This document shows positions 62,582-64,000 of a stretch of 64,000 nucleotides of DNA, piece after piece (position 1 is the first letter of the stretch; each line of letters begins with the position of its first letter). This DNA is from Roseimicrobium gellanilyticum. Its GTDB lineage: Bacteria > Verrucomicrobiota > Verrucomicrobiia > Verrucomicrobiales > Verrucomicrobiaceae. The DNA is taken from positions 218,881 through 282,880 of the forward strand of contig NZ_QNRR01000002.1 in assembly GCF_003315205.1 (NCBI RefSeq). The letters run 5' to 3'. A program made the translations under genes and the position numbers. The notes under the pieces are model-generated. The model worked only from the letters and a program-made list of their open reading frames with translations. It searched no databases and was not told the origin of the DNA.

Positions 62582-63541
62582 TCAGGCCTCCTCCCGCTCG
62601 CGCGCAGGCCACACGGGCTTGCGGTTCTCCAGGCATTCATTCAGCCAGCGCAGCATGCGGGAGAGGGAATCGTGCTTTTTCTTCAGCGTGGAAAGGTGCT
62701 GCCAGTCCAGATGCGACCGGTGCGTCCCAATCGAAATGCGCTGGGGCTTCAGCAGGGTCTGGAGGGATTCGAATTCCGCCGCGCTCATCTTCCGGATGTC
62801 ATCCGGCAGGGGGAGCTCATCCAGCAGGTCAAGGTCGAGACCGAGGCTGGTGATGCCAATGCCATGCTGGTGGCCCAGGGTGCGCAGCGTCTCCACCAGC
62901 GCCTCGTCACTCACGCGCTCCGCGATGAGGATTTCACCCTGGTTCGCCCAGCGGGTGGCGCTCAGCGTCTTGAAGAAATCCTCATTGCACGAGTCCAGCG
63001 TGATGCTGAGCTTCAACTGCGCCGCGGTGAGTTCCACCGTGGAGACGCCGAGGTGGCGTTTCAGATTCAGCATGGTCTCATCCAGCCGGGGAGCGTCATC
63101 GTTGTCCGCCTCGAAATCCCAGTCCGTGATCACCATGTCTGGCAGTTCCCAGTGGCCGCCGGGCGTCTGCATGAGGGCGAAGGGGTAGCGACCGCCGTGC
63201 ACGCAGTGCCGCTCCACCACACTGCGGAAGCGCGCATAGCGCAGCGTAGCCAGGTCCACCGGCGACGCGTCCGCGCCGAAGATGCCCAGATGCATCGCTT
63301 CATTCCGCGATTCGCTCTTGTTCAGCCGCAGGTAGTAGCCCTGGCCCTGATCCACCTTCGCAATGGGCGAGGACGGATCGTAGGAGAGGATGGAGAAATG
63401 GTAGCGCAGTGTCGCGTCGCTGTAGTCATCCGGCAGCTTGTGCCGCACCAGGCGAATGAGTTCAGTGCCCTTGATCGCCTCCACCGGGCTGGCGGGAAGT
63501 ATCTGTGGGAGGATGTCGCGCAACTGTTCGCGAAGACTCAT
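62582..63541 (-). CDS. Uncharacterised protein with N-terminal HTH-like segment
   Basis: 319 residues without a signal or TM. The start is winged-helix-like (KGTELIRLVRHKLPDDYSDA, TLRYHFSILSYDPSSPIAKV), followed by an alpha/beta body with RYPFALMQTPGGHWELPDMV and LNLKRHLGVSTVELTAAQLK, then a charged C-terminal helix (LKKKHDSLSRMLRWLNECLE). No enzyme motif or named family was identified. It is convergent with the small exported protein and stands alone. Confidence 0.6.
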   Translation of the reverse strand: MSLREQLRDILPQILPASPVEAIKGTELIRLVRHKLPDDYSDATLRYHFSILSYDPSSPIAKVDQGQGYYLRLNKSESRNEAMHLGIFGADASPVDLATLRYARFRSVVERHCVHGGRYPFALMQTPGGHWELPDMVITDWDFEADNDDAPRLDETMLNLKRHLGVSTVELTAAQLKLSITLDSCNEDFFKTLSATRWANQGEILIAERVSDEALVETLRTLGHQHGIGITSLGLDLDLLDELPLPDDIRKMSAAEFESLQTLLKPQRISIGTHRSHLDWQHLSTLKKKHDSLSRMLRWLNECLENRKPVWPAREREEA

Positions 63542-63914
63542 GTGTGGTGTCGTTGGCGTGCGAGCATGATGAATGCGCGCAGGGAGTCAAGAAAGATATG
63601 CAATCCCATGGCACACAACAAGAAGACAGTCAGCGAATGCGAAAGAATTTAACGCGGTTTGTGAGATTCTTCGCGCGATCTCCGGCGTTTCAGTTCAACG
63701 CAGAGCAGCCAAGCAGCGGAGAATGAGGATGGAGGTTAGGCCTTCCGGCCTGACAGCGGTCGTTAGGCTTTCCAGCCTGACCAAAACTCAGCCTCACCAC
63801 ACCACCTCGCGTCCCGCACCAACCGCCTCCCTCCCTCAAACCTCTGCGTTCTCTGCGTTCTTTTGCGGCCATTCCTCAAGACCGCCGCCATCTCCCAGCG
63901 CTCCACTCCACCAC
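63542..63914. other. Gene-free stretch with second copy of the REP-like repeat
   Basis: No gene is supported. At 63735-63754 and 63762-63782 lie two units GTTAGGCCTTCCGGCCTGAC-type, the same family as in the element at 59929-60222. A CTCTGCGTTCTCTGCG tract follows at about 63843, similar to the tract inside the first copy. Confidence 0.5.
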
Positions 63915-64000
63915 CTACTTCTCCTCGTTAAACTCCACCCTGACCCGCCGGCTCAGCAGCCAGCTCACGCCAAACATATCCTTCGTCGCCCGCAGTGCGC
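63915..64000 (-). CDS. VOC/PhnB-like protein, C-terminal part only (runs off the window)
   Basis: The minus-strand frame encodes ALRATKDMFGVSWLLSRRVR and ends VEFNEEK at the stop 63915. KDMFGVSW is typical of the PhnB/3-demethylubiquinone-like VOC proteins. The start lies beyond the window. Confidence 0.5.
   Translation of the reverse strand, partial: ALRATKDMFGVSWLLSRRVRVEFNEEK

Overview
The window looks like ordinary chromosome from a GC-rich member of the Verrucomicrobiota (PVC group). This is inferred from gene content: a multi-haem planctomycete-type cytochrome c paired with a sorbosone-dehydrogenase-like propeller, DUF1573, DUF3160 and DUF5722 proteins, an Agl23-type membrane protein, a Ser/Thr kinase with an extracytoplasmic LamG-like domain, proline-rich membrane-anchored pseudopilin-like proteins, and a GyrA whose resistance-region motif (HPHGEAVIYP) resembles the chlamydial form. 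There is no rRNA, prophage or CRISPR array. One tRNA is present.

Layout. 0.2-5.4 kb: AlkD-like repair protein, a small membrane protein, kinase-LamG, ankyrin-L,D-transpeptidase. 5.6-11.8 kb: Tat-exported TIM-barrel protein, a small MafI-like/lipoprotein pair, DJ-1/PfpI protein, and the cytochrome/propeller pair. 11.9-12.1 kb: a gene-free stretch with consecutive hairpins and a terminator, a candidate ncRNA. 12.2-21.1 kb: ispE, a zincin with a histone-H1-like tail, VOC protein, laccase-domain protein, marR with palindromes upstream, an overlapping Agl23-like/apbE pair, DUF1573 plus rhodanese. 21.3-27.2 kb: gyrB-gyrA and a DUF2237 gene. 27.3-38.7 kb: DUF4062-TM-TPR protein, DUF456, nitroreductase, propeller/LamG protein, a 195-bp MITE-like element, a cyclase/STAND-ATPase/TPR protein, OmpA-like protein and peroxiredoxin. 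38.8-42.1 kb: five tandem pseudopilin-like paralogues, one of them a frameshifted pseudogene. 42.2-44.9 kb: trpC, tRNA-Gly and small proteins. 44.8-51.4 kb: a probable KDG operon, gntR-eda-kdgK-MFS-double sialidase, with an operator palindrome over its promoter. 51.5-57.1 kb: DUF3160, prmA, aminotransferase, metallophosphatase. 57.3-64.0 kb: roadblock-like gene pair plus ammonium transporter, a large inverted-repeat element, an ACP-like protein with unusual domain order, DUF5722 protein, two hypotheticals and a partial VOC gene.

How genes work together. The clearest pathway is the KDG operon: MFS uptake, KdgK phosphorylation and Eda cleavage of 2-keto-3-deoxy-sugar acids, under a FadR-type GntR repressor and co-transcribed with a secreted double beta-propeller glycosidase-like protein. 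The pseudopilin-like array, the candidate ncRNA, the MITE and the repeat element near the ACP-like gene are the parts least explained by known annotation. No complete novel system is demonstrated. The array at 39.0-42.1 kb and the 57.2-59.9 kb operon are the best candidates for undescribed functional modules.
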